A stretch of 64,000 nucleotides of DNA. Origin: Allantophomopsis cytisporea. Lineage: Eukaryota; Ascomycota; Leotiomycetes; Phacidiales; Phacidiaceae. How positions within the stretch are numbered: the first letter of the stretch is position 1; each line of letters starts with the position of its first letter. This document shows positions 45,267 through 57,998 of this stretch, one piece after another. The notes beneath the pieces were generated by a model, which was not told the origin of the DNA, searched no databases, and was given only the letters and a program-made list of their open reading frames with translations. The stretch spans positions 1,054,001-1,118,000 of the forward strand of contig CP103034.1 in assembly GCA_024752435.1 (NCBI GenBank). The letters are read 5' to 3'. A program made the position numbers and the translations under genes.

Positions 45267-47002
45267 GAGGGAGTGTATAATATTTAGAGGCGGATTCTAT
45301 TGTTCATTTAGAGTTTGTCATTATTCTAGCGGTCTTTGCATAGCGAGGCATAGCATGGGCTTTGGGCTTGATGTACTTTTAGCGTAGCGATTTAATGGCA
45401 TTTGTTTTGATTTGCGCTTCTATGAAATCGTTGGAAGGCACTGTGTCAAGTGATGATGTGTTTTATCAAGTATGACTATAAAATTTTCGGGAACTGTATG
45501 TATGTACAGCTTTGAACAACTGCCCAGCTTTCAATCCCATGTAGAGATCTCATTTTGTTGATGCTTTAGCAAGACTCATTAAAAAAATATAAAAAAAGAA
45601 CATAGATATATATATATATATATAGAAAAAAGGGGTATATCTTGCGCAGCTCACAAAATTCTTGGATGTGAGGGGTATGTGGTATCCGATGTTCAAGATC
45701 TCATGTATCTCACCACAATGAGTTCTCCATCGCAAATCCTTGCTCGTCCTCTTACTAGCAATCAATTTCATCAAAAGATCCTCTGAGAGATGACACCGGG
45801 ATGTTTGGTCCGTCGGAAAAATGCCACCGTGTTATGCAGATAGCAGTGAAGCTGCAAAGAAAGCACTTGAGGATTGTCTGTTGATTCGGAGCTTGTCGTC
45901 TATGTACGTAGGCTTCCTCTCTAGCTGGTCTGGAGGGAATCCTATTGAATTACATTAGTCATGATGATAGCAGAAAAACTGTTCTTCCTGATCATACCTT
46001 AGTGCGTCAGCATGAGCGTTCTAAGTTGTGGAACGGCTACTCGTAAGGGCCGCGGATTGAAGGGTAAATTTGGGGGTTGGAGTTCGGTTTGAGAGTGTGC
46101 AATCTCCTTGGTGATAGCCTGTGGTCTGAGAGACTTACAGTGTTTGAAACTATGGGTATCTCCTACACATTCGTACTGTCTGAATTGAGTGAATAGTGGT
46201 TGGGACGAGTTTTTCTTATATGTGAATGGACATGTTTGTTGCACGACATAATTTACTCATTACTTGGGTATACTCCGACTGGTGTAGATATTCCTCATTC
46301 ATCACCTGCGTATACGTCGCTGTTTGTGGGCATATATCGTTCATTGAAATATAGACAGTCTGCTTATTCGACGTGAAATCTGACTTGAATAATTGAAGAT
46401 ATAGACACGTTGCATGAATCGCACAACGTGAGTTAAGTTTACGATTTATTTTGTTTCCTGACATATAATCTGAAAATTGGGAAACCTTCGTGAGATAGAG
46501 AAATCTAATACCTATACCCTTTTTGAAGAGGGAAAGAAAGGACTTTGGTAGCAGTACTGAATGTAATATAAGAACTATATATCGATGATAGTCTGCAGGT
46601 GTTAGCTATCCGTATTACTAGCTTGATGATCGAGCACTCCTTTGTTTATAGAGATTCATAGAGAGTATGTAGAACTATGATTCGAGGAGCTTCTTTTTAA
46701 GACAATGCCAGAGAGCGTGTTGGGCAATCCATTTTTGCATCACATATCACGTTCAAAGGAATCGTTCAGTACCAAATGTCTTGATCATCATTAATGAATT
46801 GTATGTCACGAACAGATATTAAGAACATATTATGTGCAAAGTAGCTTTGGACAACATGACCAAGCCAAGCCGAAATTCTTCCTAAGACAAACGCATCGTC
46901 AACTTCGTCACCTCATATACATCCAACAAGTACAATAATCCTGTCTCAGATCCTACCGACAATCCAAGAGTCGCATACCAGTATCAGTAGCACGACAGAA
47001 AC
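45267..47002. other. Intergenic
   Basis: About 1.7 kb of convergent 3' flank between the second giant gene (+) and the transporter (-), with an AT microsatellite near 45605-45624. Minus-strand open frames at 45550-46464 are short and featureless. Confidence 0.55.
45605..45624. repeat. AT dinucleotide microsatellite
   Basis: About nine AT units flanked by A-rich sequence lie in the 3' flank of the second giant gene. Confidence 0.85.
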
Positions 47003-48173
47003 TTATGCCATGCTCTCTGCCTCCCGCTTCTCCTTGACTCTCGTGCTCTGTCCCTTGATCAGCGTGCTCAAGTCGCCGACGGGGATTTGGAAGGGGAAGT
47101 CGAGAGCAGCGAGCATGATAGCAAAGAAGATCCACCAACCCGCCATAGAGGTAACGAATGCGCAAGCACCACCAGCCTAGAATGAAGTCAGTACTAGTCA
47201 CACTAGTGATCACCGCAAAGGAACTAATCAAACGACTTTGGATGGATGAAGGACTTACGACTGTCAATCGGTGTGCAGTTGCAAGCTTGCCTTGAGCACC
47301 ATACCAATATGCACCAGCCAAGCAGGAGAACGCCAGGACAAGCGAGAGGAAGATAACGACGAAAACGATATTCGTTCGTAGGGCGCAGACCAGGTAGATG
47401 AGACATAGAAGACCCATGAAGACGAGAAAGAAGGCAAAGGAAGATTGAAAGCCAGTGCTAGCAAGTCCAGATGCTGCGTCGCCGGCTGTAGTCTCGTAGG
47501 CGGCATAGGCACCGTAGAATGGTTGCAGTGTTGCTGCAAAGCCGAGCCAGAAAGCGCCGAAGGACATGAAGACTACGAAGGGGAAGGTATTGCCGATGAT
47601 GAACTCTAGGAAGCCACCGACTAACATGAGTAGACCACCGAAGAAGAAGTATACGCCACTATGAGTGGTCAGACGAGACGATAACGAGGATATGGAAAGA
47701 TTGTACTTACGTTGATGCTGCACCATTGCCTCCAGCTCCTCGCCAGCCCATCAGGTCACATGAGAGAGGTGTCAAACTGAGGAGGAAACCACATAGTGCA
47801 CTGGAACTCTTGTCAGTCAATGATTAAAGACCTATATTGGAGAAACTTACAGTGGAGTTGGGTTTCCAAAGGTCTTTCGAAGATCTCCTTTGACTGCATT
47901 CTGGGGCGAGAGATAGATCTTCTCAAAAAGCTCGGGGGATATAGAAATGCTGCCGGCTGTACGAATCCTTCTCAGTGCAGTGTCACTGTCCATGTTCTGG
48001 TCACCCAAGTGATATGGATTTCCTCCTCCATTTTGGTAGGCACCATTGCCAGTTCCATTTCCATTTCCGTAATCTTTCTCGAGATAGTCTCCCTCGTTAC
48101 CTCCATGGGCGTTAGTTCCTCCTTCAGTACCATTGACGATACCTCGTGCCTGAGCGTTGTGTTCAGTTGCCAT
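47003..48173 (-). CDS. GPR1/FUN34/YaaH (AceTr) family acetate/ammonium transporter-like protein
   Basis: Four exons, 48173-47851, 47800-47711, 47658-47259 and 47176-47003, give 328 residues; every intron starts GTAAGT. An N-terminal cytosolic region of about 100 residues, Gly/Asn-rich, precedes the family signature NPTPLALCGFLLSL (NPxPLGL in most members). Six hydrophobic segments follow, including FFFGGLLMLVGGFLEFIIGN and SFGAFWLGFAATLQP. The C-terminus is basic (STRVKEKREAESMA). Relatives include Aspergillus AcpA/AlcS and yeast Ato1-3, which carry acetate or are tied to ammonium export. The substrate cannot be read from sequence, and the Ala in place of the signature Gly is a small departure. 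Confidence 0.92.
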
Positions 48174-51100
48174 CGTTGCTAAGTTCCTTTCTCTGACTTC
48201 CTATAAATATGGTATAACTCAATGAAGAAATTAATGATAAGACTTAAGTATATCGATGGAGCTTGGGGGTATTGTACTAGAACAGTATAGATAGTATTGT
48301 GTGAGAAAATGAACTGAGAAATTTTGGAGAAGGGGGCTGGAGGTTCAATATATATGACGAGAGATATTAACATTGTCTCCGCACTTGGAGTTCCAGTCTT
48401 CGGTTCTCCGGCCCTCTTTCACCTCTGCATTTGAGTCACGCAGTCCGTGTCCATAGACAAACTAGAATCACTTGACCCCGCGGTATAAAAAAGAGCAGGC
48501 TCGATTTAGAAGATCATGTTCTGGTGGTCTGCAATTCCCAAAGCCCCAGATTCCTCTGGGACAGTTTCCGCTATGCGGAACAGAGGCAAGCGTCGAAGCT
48601 TAGCAGGTAGTTTGACACAGTATGGAGAGGGATTGGAGGGACCTTAGAAACCGTGAAATTGCACAGAGGGGGAGCTAACGACACAACCGGCGTCATGGAC
48701 ATCTCAACCGCTGAACTTACCACTAACTTGTGGCTTTAGAGGTATATAAGAGATGTTGATTGGAGTCGAGAGAGTATTGAGGGATAAGCGACTTGCACCG
48801 GCACGGTAAAGTGCCATTGATTCATTGGGAAAGAAAACCAATCGGTGCTTGCAGTCTTATCCATCCATCAGAATCTAAACAACTCCCGTGAAATGGAATG
48901 AATCTATCACATTTATATGGAGGAATTGAAGCATCTTACGTAGTAGAATCGCTTCCAATCTTTCAAGAACTGAGCCCCGGTATCATTACCTCAATATTTG
49001 ATACTTATGAGATAGAGTATGCCAAGAAGGATGAGAACGGCTCTACCGAATTCCAGATCGCTTTTTCTTACTACCGGATGCCTTGACAGATGGCATTTTT
49101 GTAGCTGTGCGTGTATGCATTTGCCGTCGGCAATTCTAGCAATAACAAGTCCCCAACGTCAGTTTTCTGAAAGCATCTGCTCCCTGCTTGCTAAGTAAAG
49201 ATAGAATGACAGAAGAAGACTCCATATTGCACATCAGTCAACGAGTCGCTTGATCATTGTGGTAATGTGATGGTGTAGTTGTCTACGTAGTTTGTATTGA
49301 GTAGAGTATGAGACTATCACCCTTAGTACCATGGTGACGATCGTACTAAAGGTTGTCTGTACGAGGTCAACGTTTCTTCCATCAAGATGTTTTTATTTCA
49401 TTTTGCTTTGTTTTGTTTTATACAGTGTGGCGGCCAGTGTTTATGATTGTCCGAATCTGGGAGAGTAAGTATGAACACTGAACATGAATCCAAACAATGA
49501 GTGCCTTGCACAAGAGGGATATTCATAAATGAAGAACTTGAGTAGATGGTGAATTATCGAGACCCTGTACCACTTTATCCATACAAATCCAGCAATGGTT
49601 GGAAGTACCAGGTAGAATAGACAGACGCATCGCATTGCATCGCTCATAGTCAGGAAGCCGGAGCAGTGGAAATGGCGTTCACTAAAAGCCGGAGGGTGGC
49701 GAGTGCAGTTCCGATGCAACAACCCCACAATCTCGTGTGTTTGCAGCTTGTTTGCCGAGAATGCGGGGAAGTTTGTGTGGGTTGACAACGTGGGGAACGT
49801 TCTTGGTAAAGTGCATAGGGGATTTCGAGAACTCCACCAGCACCATCCAAGTTATTCGTGGCTTATCCCTTATGTTCATACTTTATGAATGGATTGAGCT
49901 TCGATATTCCCGCAAAGTCATGACAAAAGGGACGAAAGGTCTTGAGTATGACAAAAGGTACAAGCGGCACGCCTGTTGTACTAAGTATAGTCAGTGGACA
50001 TGCTGTATCTTGTCCGTATAGTAGAACGCTGGATGCAAAATCGAGTGTCAGTATGCGTATGAAGATAAAGGTCAAATAATCACCAGCCATATTCTCTCAA
50101 CATCAACTCCTCCTCAATGAACTTCAACTCTCTCGATAATGTAACTCCCCTGCATCAAAGCTACCTGTAAACAATGACCCCAGCAACGGTCATGACACAC
50201 TGTAATAATCACGCCGCAAACTCTAAGCAACCATGTTTCCGCAGGGAAAAGTCTCCGCGCCGATCCATAGAGCCATTGCTCCACCACTCCACACGACTTT
50301 CCAAGGCTCGAAAAGGGCTGCTCTGCCTAGTAGTCTAGACGCGCGAATAGAAGGATTTGCAGTTCCCCTCACCCATCAGTGCAAAGGGATCGCCATTCCA
50401 TAAGGCCGTAAGGGCGCCATCGAATGGTAGCATCAGGTGTGCTGCTTGAGCTTGGCTGTGGAGTATACTATTGGAGGCGTATTGCAAGACAGGTCGATAA
50501 AGTGCTGCTGTGCACTGTTAGAGCTATGATTCATGATCGGTGCTGCAAGGTGATGTGTTCTCAGAGTCCCTTCTTTTGTATCTTGCGCAAATGATAAATA
50601 TATAAACATAATATGATGCTTACGAAGATCACTCACAACTACATACTCAATTTCAGCTGCTCGCAAAAATAACTCCTCATCTGCTAAAGACTGGTACACT
50701 ATCAGCAAAACCATATACACTATGAACAATTCCATTGGGGTCACAACAAAGCAATGACTTCCAAAACCGCATCCGTCCTCTGGTGCTCTAGTTTCATGGC
50801 ATATGCCACGTGATGGGTTGGAGCGCGCGAACGTAAATTTGCCGCCTACGTTCAGCGACACCTGACATTATGACACGTTGGACGATCCTTTGATAGTTTT
50901 GATAGTCACCTGCGCCGCAGACAAGAGGCTCGAACGACATTCTAGTGCGACAATGAGGTGTGTGCAGGAAATCTGATGACGGAGGGTTTCAAGTAATGTG
51001 CATGTCACGTTGTTGCAGGCAAGTGCACTGGAAACACATATAACTACGATGCCGGCCGTAAGTAGATGGGGTATTTGGCTCCTAGATGAGCTTTGCGATA

Positions 51101-51374
51101 TGAAGCATCACAATTGAAAAGAAAGGATGGGAATGGACGCAAGAGATCATCGTCATTAATCTATCTCTATCTACCTCCGCTCGTCATCAAACACCAATCC
51201 CTTCCTCCTCCTATCCACACCTTCGCTTCCTGCAAGAATAGAGAAGACAAATCTGCGACTATACGCCGCCTCACACCTCATGCACATGTGATTGAAGAAA
51301 GAATATATATGCCAACCAAAGACCCCAGACGCCCAACTTTTCCCTTTTCAAATAGCTCAACGAACAGATACTCC
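48174..51374. other. Long intergenic interval
   Basis: About 3.2 kb without a convincing gene. Small open frames at 48898-49086, 49441-49850 and 50433-50861 have no domains. A 62-codon frame at 48898 is acidic and lacks a leader, and plus-strand frames from 51093 run antisense into the nucleoporin. The left part is the transporter promoter; the rest is unexplained. Confidence 0.5.
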
Positions 51375-54300
51375 TTACAAATATTGTCTCTCAATCTGTC
51401 TCCTGAGATCCATAGCCGCCTCCAGCTCCGCGCCTCTGAGGCCATTGTTGCACAGCATCACGAGCAGGTCATTAATGGCAGCAGCATTAGAATCGCCGCC
51501 AAACAAAGCCATGCTGTTGCGCAGGCAGTGGGCATACCATCTGCCAATTACGTAGACAAGCTCGTTGGCGATGTGAATTCGATTGCCGCCACGGAAAGGA
51601 GCCTCGTCGTTGTAGAACATTGCTTTGAGGACAGGGACGATGCTCTCATAGCGAACTCCAACATCGATGAAAAGATCCATCACCCAAGTTGGTGGTCCGA
51701 CATCACGCTGGAACTCGTAGGCATATTTCTCAATCATAGGAATGAGAATGGTTGGTGGGAATGTAGACTCTGACAAGCCGAGACGTGCAGCTAATATGCG
51801 CACTTCGGTGACAATAGCTTCATAAGGTTGTTCGGCTGTGTCATTACCGCTTTGTGCATTTTCCTCTGTGCGGGTGTGAATAGACTCGATAAGTTGCTGC
51901 CACGTGGCTGTGACATCTGCTGGGTTGCGGTGATCGGCAGCTTGGTAAATTATAAGGCAAATATCAAAGTAGCTTGCGCCATCGGCGTACTTGTTATAGA
52001 GCTAGGAGATTGTTAGTAAATATACTTGTAGTCAACGCTCGGGAGGGCGGAAGCTTACATCAGTCAAACCACAAATCTGGCCATCAAGCTCCTCAATGAT
52101 CTGAGGCTTGAGATTGGGATCAATTCGTGGATCAACACGGAGTCGTTGTAGAAGATCAGCTTGAATTTGAGCCACATCCAAAAGTTCGGAAATTTCATGC
52201 AAAAGAATCTGTCGTGCCTGGCTGGAAACCGTGCTTCTGGTTACCGAAGCATTTGCTTTAGCGTTTCCTAAGTACTTGATACGTCTGTCCAAGGACAGAT
52301 CAAAGTCACTCTTCGCCAAGCCTAATTGAACAGCCGCAGCATCATAATATCTCTCGGCATTCGCGTAGAAACGCCAGAGCAAGTCGGCATGGTCAGCCTG
52401 TGTGGTCGCAAGACGCTCCAGGTATGAAACCACATGGTCAGACTGTACAGAGAGTAGTCGGTCAGTCCATCCCTGTTGAAGGTACCAGTCGTACAGATCA
52501 AACTGGAAGACTTCATCCTCTGACTCATTGACAACATCGTAGGTTTCGTTGCGTTTCTGCGCTGCAATAGTCATACGACCATCAATTGTTTCAGGTTGCT
52601 GGCTGGCATACGCATCAACTGCTTGTAAAATGCCATGAATGAGGACATAGCATCTTCTTCGTGCATTGTAGGCCTCAATTCGATTGTCATTCGGTGGCTT
52701 TCCATCATTGACCCAGCCAAGGGCCTTGTTACCACGATCAGACTCGTTGGCTACCTTGAGAGCGAGCTGTGTAGCACCAGCAAAGAACTCAAGCTTCGTG
52801 AAAGTCTCAACAGCCGATTGTAGATATTCTGACGAAAGGTCGCCTGCTACTTTTTCGAAAAGTCGCAAGCTCTCCATGAGGTAATTTCGTCCCATTTCCG
52901 ATCCCGCACCTGCTTCCTCGGCTTTGCGCAATCTCTCCTGGGCGTTGAAAATAATCACATCTTGCTCACTGCAGAAGCTACCACACTGTCGGCGGAGTCG
53001 TTCAGAAACAGTATCGACATTACCGCCACTGGCAAGGTTGCGGTTGACGATTGCCTTGACGAGGATTTTGGCAAGGTCCTTGCCGTCATTTGCGGAAAAG
53101 AGGGTTTCGAAGGTCAGGTTCTTGAAGCGTAATCTTGTAGCATCATCCAAAGCATTCCAAATCTGATCAACTTGTTCTCCGAACAGCATCATAACAAAAG
53201 AGATCCCTTCAATGATACTGACGTTCAACTTCTCAAGGGAATGAAGAGCCTGGTGTTCGCCCTGTAACTCGATTTCAGCTTGCTTGCTTGACACTCTTGT
53301 GAGACCTTCTGGCCCAGCCAGTCCTTCAATAAACGATCGGTTCTTATCAAGGAATTCGCTAAGAGCTGCAAGGTCTGCTTGGACACTTTGGAGCTTCGGC
53401 ATAGAGATTGTCGAATTAACGACTACTGCACCTGTAGCGGTAACACCTTGTTGAATAACTGGCATTTTCCAAAGCGAGCGGACAACACGAGACATGTACA
53501 AAGCCATACCAGCATGTCTAGATGAAGGGATCACGCTCTCAATTGGGTGGATTGTTGTATCGCCAACAAGATTCTGGTTGAGAGATGGTCTTCCACCATA
53601 TTCGACGAAAGCTTTACGTGCAAGTTCCAAAGTCTCAGGATCGGTAACTCTGGCGCTGCGTACTTCATTTCCTGAGCTGTCCACACCTTGTCCACAAGCA
53701 ACTGCAAGCGCTGCAGCGGTTGCTTCCATTCTGCCATAACGGCCAACAAACTTTCTGATCTCTGCCTCAAAACTGTCATCACTACGTCCTTGACGGATAG
53801 CAGCTGAGAAAACGTCCACTAAGCGTCGTCGACGAATGACATGTACGCCGTTGTTAGTTAAGATGGCAATTTCAGTAGAAGGCTCATCGAATTGAACGGC
53901 AAGCTCATTACCAAATCCAATTGGTTGGGCTGCTGCTGCGAAGGGAGGAGTAACAAGACCAACATCTTGAGCAACGCTTGCAAGATCCATCCAAATTCCC
54001 TGTTCATAGTACATTGAGCCCTGTGGGGCTTTGCCCGATGCCTTTTCGTATGCTATTCTTCCAGTATCAGGGGCTGACAAAAACAGCACATCCATATTGC
54101 TTCCTGTCTGTCTAGTTACGAAAGCCATGAAAAGTCCAGGTGGAAACCTTAGAGCTAATCGAGAGAAGTTCAATGCATCTGATGAGGTATTGATAGGTTG
54201 TGGAGCATCGGTGTTCATTGATGCAGGACGCTGATCCAGCTGTGGTGGAGGAAATTTGATGTGTTGAACCTGCATACTATCAGGCGGTCCATGTTGCCCT

Positions 54301-55606
54301 GAACTGTATCCCCCGTAACCTCGAGTCGCACTAAGAAAGAGTCGTACTCCAGTACTTGTGGTGGCCATCAGATGTGACTTCACAGCTTCGCGGGCTGAGA
54401 TGGCGCTTATCGAGATGATTCGCATACTAGATGTAAGAGATGGCACTGTTGATGGTGTCATATGACTGATATCGCTCACACATTGTCCCTGGCGCTTCTC
54501 AATGACTTTTCTTAGGCTGGTCGGTGTATCCATGTGAAAAGTTCGGATGGCAGATTCAGATGACAGGGTATATAGAAGGTTCCGGGTATCATCGATGACT
54601 ATCTGCACAACATGCTCTTGCGATCTCGTTGGCCAGATTTGTGGTAGCAAAGAGTTGTAGCCAGGGCTGGTATGATTGACCTTCCCACATCTGTTTGCAA
54701 ACCACTTCTCCTCTTGTTGATATGTCAATTCATAGACATCGTTGTCGTTGTGGCCAGCAAAGAAAATCCGGCCGCCACTCGTTGCCTCAATGACGCTTAC
54801 ATCGACCCCCTTTATTGGCAGAGACATACGTGTTTGATACAAGCCAACAGTGATATCTCCATTGGGTCCTGAAGCAGCTGATACACCTAACAAGAAGATA
54901 TCGTTTACAGTCGCAACGACGAGGATGTGGGTGATTGCAGGTAGAAAAACGCCAGGGCGCGGCTTAATGAGCTTCACACCTGTAATGCTGTTTGGCTGTT
55001 CCTCGAATCCAATTGGCTGTGGATTTGGATGGGTGTAGTCCCAAAGATAGAGGCAGTTGTCGATTGCGATCCAGGCATGATTAAGTTCTGCGAAAAGTCC
55101 CATCATCGTCGATATCTGTAGTTGGTTATATTGTTCGAAGATGACGTCTGGGATATCGTATGTCTTGATCTTGTGGAATGGCGCCCAAGCAGCTTCTCTG
55201 CCCTCTGCAGGGAGGTCATACGACGAAGAAATTCCTTCTACAAAACTTGTCAGTGTTCACGCACAAGACTTAACAATGGATAACGATAGAGCGTACGAGT
55301 AACATAGCTATCAAGTTCAGGATAGCTTCCTTCCTTCATCAAGACATCGTTGATAGTTCTCGCTGCTCTCTCTACTGGCTTCAAACTTTCAAACTGTGAC
55401 TGATGTAGCGACTGAGTAGTCATCGATTGTTGTTGGGGGACCAGAGTGTTCGTGGACGGTTGCGCATTGTTGTACGAGCCAGCCGAGAAGGAATTGGGGC
55501 GACCAAACTGTGGCTGTCGTATTGGCGCGACACTCTGATATCTAGAAGTCGCAGGTGTCTGTAAAAATGCGCCTGGCAGAGGTCTTGTGGGGGTTTGAGT
55601 AGCCAT
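51375..55606 (-). CDS. NUP170: Inner-ring nucleoporin Nup170/Nup157 (Nup155 family)
   Basis: Exons 55606-55297, 55237-52059 and 52001-51375 give 1371 residues; donors are GTACGC and GTAAGC, acceptors TTGTAG and CCTAG. The N-terminal 90 residues are Gln/Thr-rich and disordered. The join then restores YVTQGISSSYDLP, a hallmark of the family, followed by a beta-propeller with HAWIAIDNCLYLWDY, and then a long alpha-solenoid. The last exon carries the conserved NKYADGASYFDICLIIYQAADHRN segment. Length matches yeast Nup170 (about 1500) and human NUP155 (1391). The protein forms part of the nuclear pore inner ring, binding Nup53/59 and membranes. I chose Met 55606 (MATQTPTRPLPG) although the frame opens further upstream. 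Confidence 0.95.
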
Positions 55607-56208
55607 TTCGAACTGATCTTGGGCTGGCACCCGTTGGTGATGGGGGAACCGGTAAATAAGCGCTGCAAATCGACTGTTTGTCCTGTTCACTTCATGTGGA
55701 GCTCTGTGGTAGTTCTTCAGCTAAGCGAAGCTGTCAATATGTCGTGGAATTGTTTGCGAGGTTGATGAAGCTAGTGATGTTCTGTTCGCATTTCAACAAC
55801 AACATTTCGAGATGGAGCTCGAAACCGCGTTTTAGCGCGCCGGCTGATGGAAGACCGACTTTTTGGCAAGGCTGCGCGCATAGACGAGGCTGTACAATAT
55901 TCCACTGAGGTACCTACATGGAAGGGAAGGTAGTACCTTGCTTTACGAACTCATTACCGTATCTTACTTTAGACAATTAGGAATGGCATCAATACGTATA
56001 CTAATTGGTCTTAATCTGGAGAGAATCATGAATATATGGTTCACAAAGTCTATTTAATGGATTCTACCACTGCATGCATGGAGAAAAGACGTAGCTAAGA
56101 ACACTTCCACAGTTGACTTTGAATCTTGCTCAATACGCATTTCCGATAATCTTCCCTTGCATATCATAAAAAGCAATAGGTATACATGAGATAATTCTGT
56201 GTGGCATC
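55607..56208. other. Spacer between NUP170 promoter and KAR 3' end
   Basis: About 600 bp. The stretch near the nucleoporin start is balanced in composition; the rest is AT-rich. No gene or repeat is seen. Confidence 0.6.
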
Positions 56209-57255
56209 TTACGCCTTCTTGGCATCCCTCTCTGCCTTCTTAAGGGCTCTGGTTCTGATCGACTGGTGCATCTTTCTGTTCTGTTCAACAACGAAAGATA
56301 CACCTAGGCCTACGGTGTTCTCCAACCACCAGTGCATAAGCCCATGAGCCGGGTATGGTGTAGAAGTATATGCCATAGTCTGAGCCCCTCCACTACGACC
56401 AATCTTGGAAAGAACAGTCTTGACAAAGTTCCTTGGGTTTGGAATAGAGAAAGACGTCTTTCTGATCTTAGACATAGCAGATGTAACCAAGTAGCTAACA
56501 ACCAACTCAACATCGACACCATGTGGTTTCAACTCTCCTCCAAGAGCAGTCGACCATTGCTGCAAGAAAGCCTTGCTGCCGGAGTATGTTGCCAGAAGTG
56601 GTGTTGGGAGGAGTCCACCGAATGAGCCCATTGTCAGAATAAGACCACGCTTTCTCTGCACCATTCCTGGAGCAACGATCTGGGTGGTCTTCAATACACT
56701 GATGCAGTTGATAGCGATGATCTGATCCATCTCCTCCTTTGGTGTCTGGATGAAAGGAACTGGGATGCTGTGGCTTTGACCGACGTTGTTGACAAGAACC
56801 GCTACATCGAGACCATCGACAAGAGCCTTCAATTTGGCATAATCACTCTCGTCGTTCTTGGAGAAGTCGATTGTGAGAATCTTGGTCTGGATGGCCGAGC
56901 CTGCATATTTCTCTGAAATCTCCTTCGCAACAGTTTGTAACTTCGATTCGGTGCGGGAGATGAGGACAATATTGAATCCCTTCTGCGCAAGTTGAATGGC
57001 ATATTCTTTACCCAGGCCATCCGATGCTCCAGTAACAATGGCCCATGAGCCCTTCTTCCCGTACTTGCGAAGCTATTGATTATTAGCTTTTGTAGAAACA
57101 TTTAGACATTGTATGCTTACAGAAACCCCAGGAAGCACAAACAAGCTAAAAAGCAGTCTCACGTAGCTAAAGAGTTTTGCTCCAACTACTACAGCTCCCA
57201 GGACCGCAAAAGTGTTTACCACCGCGACGGGCGCTGGAGAATCGGTGAATGCCAT
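56209..57255 (-). CDS. IFA38: Very-long-chain 3-oxoacyl-CoA reductase (microsomal beta-ketoacyl reductase)
   Basis: Exons 57255-57121 and 57072-56209 give 332 residues; the intron starts GTAAGC and ends CAATAG. An N-terminal hydrophobic segment (VVNTFAVLGAVVVGAKLF) anchors the protein in the ER. Short-chain dehydrogenase motifs follow: TGASDGLG (residues 59-66, cofactor site), NNVG, Ser195 in TMGSFGG and YSGSK (Tyr208, Lys212) as catalytic residues. It carries out the first reduction in each elongation cycle of very-long-chain fatty acids, working with Elo-type synthases, dehydratase and enoyl reductase. The C-terminus is Lys-rich (KKAERDAKKA), though not an exact KKxx signal. The same frame stays open for about 670 nt upstream. 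It is divergent from ERG28. Confidence 0.94.
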
Positions 57256-57830
57256 TTTTCTAACAGTTTCCCACGTCCAAGTAAGTGCACCGAAAATAAA
57301 CCCAACAAACCACAGTATTCCTTGTTGTAAAGGTATGATAGACTGCAAGCTTGGCTGTAATCGATGACAATAACTCACAGACAAGTCTGTTATGGGAGAA
57401 GGTACTGAGGTTATCAGTGATGGTGATACTGCGTATCGAGAAAGGAATTGGACAGATGTTGGGGCTTCAGAAGGAAGGGAACAACCCGAGAGTCTTCCTG
57501 TTGACAGGGTAGCTGTGGGTATGGACTGTGAGGTGGCAGCGCGTCCAATGATTAGCGCGGGAGCCGGGGTGGTCGGCCTTCTCCCGATATTTATTTGGTT
57601 CCTGGCAATGTTGAGCTGTGCCAATGGCAACTGAGCTTTATCCCAGATACTAGAAGCACATTCATCAATAACTCTGGATTTAAAAATAGAGGAATTCGAT
57701 AACTTCCTTTTTACGCTAGCTTCTCGATATAATTCTGCTTGTCGACTGTGATACGCATCTCTCTCTTCCTGCGTTCCCGGATCCCGAATATTAGGCCATT
57801 TGAGGTGGAATCGATTGGCAAACTCCATCC
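57256..57830 (-). CDS. Long upstream ORF in frame with IFA38: separate small protein or N-terminal extension
   Basis: From a Met near 57830 (MEFANRFHLKWPNIRDPG) the frame is open without a stop straight into the IFA38 start. The first 60 residues look protein-like, charged and helical (QEERDAYHSRQAELYREAS). Further on, a GTGAGT donor near 57378 could begin an intron. A hydrophobic stretch (GILWFVGFIFGALTWTWE) lies just before the IFA38 Met. It might be an independent gene, a longer IFA38 isoform or chance. Homologous reductases begin at the IFA38 Met, so I favour a separate or spurious frame. Confidence 0.3.
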
Positions 57831-57998
57831 TTTCAATTAGTCGAAACAAGGTATGTATTGAATGTATAAGACTAAAGCCGTGATATTGAGGCTTTTCTGT
57901 TGATTTTACCAACGATTGACTCTCCAAAATTGCGCTGCGGTGTTTGCGTTACTTACTGAAAGCTGATTTGGAAGAACAGCAGATTCGAATCTTCAACA
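57831..57998. promoter_or_regulatory. Upstream region shared by ERG28 and the IFA38-side transcript
   Basis: The ERG28 and IFA38 start codons are 743 bp apart and head-to-head. The 168 bp nearest ERG28 are free of candidate coding sequence on the plus strand and must hold at least the ERG28 core promoter. I could not pick out sterol-response elements with confidence. Confidence 0.4.

Noticed and set aside
51093..51773. 226-codon plus-strand open frame
   Set aside because: Its second half is antisense to the last nucleoporin exon, which is clearly coding on the minus strand.
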